Assembly (NCBI GenBank): GCA_032622095.1
Contig: CP136069.1
Coordinates: forward strand, 71,631,319-71,695,318
Reading direction: 5' to 3'
Length of the DNA: 64,000 nt
Source of the DNA: Siphonodentalium dalli
Taxonomy: Eukaryota > Mollusca > Scaphopoda > Gadilida > Siphonodentaliidae
This document shows, one piece after another, positions 62,273 to 64,000 of the stretch (positions are counted from its first letter, which is position 1; every line of letters begins with the position of its first letter). The notes beneath the pieces are model-generated. The model made no database searches, had not been told where the DNA came from, and saw only the letters and a list, made by a program, of their open reading frames with translations. The position numbers and the translations under genes were made by a program.

Positions 62273-62394
62273 AGTCCAAGTCTTCTTGTACTAAAACCAG
62301 CTAAGATATTGGTATGGCGAGATGCTGGTGTTTAAACACCAGCATCTCGCCATACCAATATCTTAGCTGGTTTTAGTACAAGAAGACTTGGACT
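62273..62394. repeat. 122-bp perfect palindrome
   Basis: Arms 62273-62333 and 62334-62394 are exactly complementary over 61 bases with no loop; the centre is ggtgtttaaacacc. It lies in intron 2 of copy 3, so the transcript would fold into a 61-bp hairpin. A diverged single arm is at 44663-44721. Confidence 0.9.
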
Positions 62395-62695
62395 TAGTAG
62401 TACGGTCACTAATAAGCAAAAGACAAACTTTGAAACAATAATTTTTGCGATATTTAGATTTGTCAGAATCGCTTAATGTGGGTGATGTATTTCAATGAAG
62501 ACAAATTCACCATGCACATTTAAAAAAATAAATATTTTGTACAGGTATAATGTGCAGCTATTGCGATAATCAATTATGTCTTTGGGGGGGGGGGGGGTGG
62601 GATGATAAGTATTACAGTAATGCTCTAATTAATCGACTCCTTAATCCTTTGAACCCTGGTGCCCCACAGTGATCGACACCCTGACCCGGGGCTCC

Positions 62696-63366
62696 CAGTG
62701 GTATGTCCGCTTAAATTAGACAGTGTCTAGTAGCATGGTGTTGATTATGTTCAAATTGCGACACCGGTCTGAAACTTTACAGGTTTGTCCCCCATGGATC
62801 AGCGATCATTATAAGATCGCGAGACTTTGCCTCGCGGCAACTCCTTGGTAACGGTTGCTAGGCAACTACCAGGAATTGACTGGAAAATGTAAATATAGCT
62901 TATAGCGTCGTAATTCAACCTCAGTGATTGCGTTTTTTGATGCAGGTACTACCCTAACGTGAAATTTGAGATGTACCCGACCAGAATAGTGAACCAAATA
63001 TCCCATTTAAGGGTAGCAATGGTTGCTAAGCAAATACCACAACTGATCGAATGACATAATTGCACTAACCATTCAGTGGTATGTTTTGCCTTAATTTAGA
63101 CAGTGTATAGTCGCATGGTGTTGGTTATGTTGAAAGGGGGACACCTACCTGAAACTGTGCAGGCATGATATATGCATGCACGGACCACTGATCATTGTAA
63201 GACCGGGAGACTTTGCCACCCGATCTCACCTTAGAAACGGTTACCAGGCAACTACCCGAAATTTGAAGGATAAACGAATTCTAGCTTATAACGTTGTAAT
63301 TTTACATCAGTGAATTGCGTTTCGATGCAACCAATATCCTAATGTGAAATTAAGATATACCTGACC
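62696..63366. repeat. ~378-bp tandem repeat in intron 2 of copy 3, two units
   Basis: Units start at 62696 and 63074 with 'cagtggtatgt'. They share 'ttaga.cagtgt.tagt.gcatggtgtt', 'ctgaaact.t.caggc', 'gagactttgcc', 'ggcaactacc' and 'ctaa.gtgaaatt'. Diverged by roughly a fifth by eye. Confidence 0.7.
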
Positions 63367-64000
63367 ATGCGCGAGTAAGTCAACTTGATATGCGATAGAC
63401 TTTTTGCTGCATGTGGAACAACAGAGACTGATATTACAGAGACCAGAAACAATGTAATTTCCCGCAACATATCGTGGCTCCATTGTTCAAGTAAGCTGTC
63501 TATATTGTGTCCACTGTACTAACATGTGAAACATGCAACAAAATGTCATATATAGCGCCACATTTCACTTAAACGCATTTTTAAAAATGAATTGTAGCCT
63601 GCGCCCATGCGCATATTTTCCTAGCCGTTTCTAGCGGGCAGCCAATCCACATAGACACCTTTGCCAGCGCCGACTTCAATAGGCCAATTTAAATATATAT
63701 ATATTAGTGGGTATGTCATGTATAAGTAAGTTATAAACCATTTATTTGTCATTGCGCTAGTCTGCACATGTGCGAATAAATCAACTTCATATGCGATAGA
63801 CCCTTGCCCATATGTAGCAGAACACTGGTTAATATACGCGAGGGTAATTTAAACTGAAATTGTGTGTCTAAATTATGTCTGTTCAGCAGTTCTGTACACA
63901 CACGGGGAACACGAAATTATATGCCGTACATGTAAATATAGCGGCACAGTTCGCTTAAAATATCGTATGTTTTTGTAGGTTATATGCTATGCCCATGCGT
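63367..64000. repeat. ~399-bp tandem repeat in intron 2 of copy 3, cut by window end
   Basis: Units start at about 63368 and 63767: 'gcgagtaagtcaacttgatatgcgatagac' against 'gcgaataaatcaacttcat'. Both include 'atatagcg.cac..ttc.cttaaa' and 'tgtag..t..gc.c.tgc.ccatgcg'. Confidence 0.6.

Noticed and set aside
62611-62640. Another end of the TACAGTAATGC MITE
   Set aside because: About 11 bases match the left end, but no inverted partner is found nearby.

Overview
This window is animal nuclear DNA. It holds split genes with GT..AG introns, few long ORFs, AT-rich spacers, and many small transposons and satellites. The only genes I can identify with confidence are three head-to-tail copies of a beta-tubulin gene on the + strand. 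The protein (445 residues in the intact copy, with a ciliary-type acidic tail), the four-exon layout, the frequent ACATGTAC runs and the dense MITE content suggest a marine invertebrate such as a mollusc or another lophotrochozoan. I cannot name the species.

Layout. 1-5040: upstream DNA of copy 1, with a 1.1-kb direct duplication (539-1686 and 3415-4583) and a block (1690-3045) that recurs at 22783-25895. 5044-12910: beta-tubulin copy 1 (exons 5189-5245, 6336-6444, 8467-8823, 11437-12252), which carries one extra G in exon 3 and so is frameshifted as written. 13074-28250: about 15 kb without a recognisable host gene, made of MITE arrays, minisatellites, a 1.4-kb 5'-truncated non-LTR retrotransposon (23437-24827) and a 333-bp insertion. 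28253-43370: copy 2 (exons 28523-28579, 37207-37315, 38959-39314, 41889-42704), intact, with a first intron enlarged by about 7.6 kb of repeats. 43536-55000: more repeat-rich spacer, including a second retrotransposon remnant (53549-54160). 55010-64000: copy 3, of which only exon 1 (55828-55884) and exon 2 (62015-62123) lie in the window. It is more diverged than the other two.

How it fits together. Copies 1 and 2 are recent duplicates: introns align almost throughout and exon 4 differs mainly at silent sites. Each therefore serves as the 'empty site' for elements inserted in the other, so several transposons can be delimited to the base with their target duplications. All three copies keep the same promoter core: a CCAAT box, a TGCGCATG motif and a TATAAAG box about 85-90 bp before the ATG. 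All coordinates and alignments were read by eye; no database search was run.
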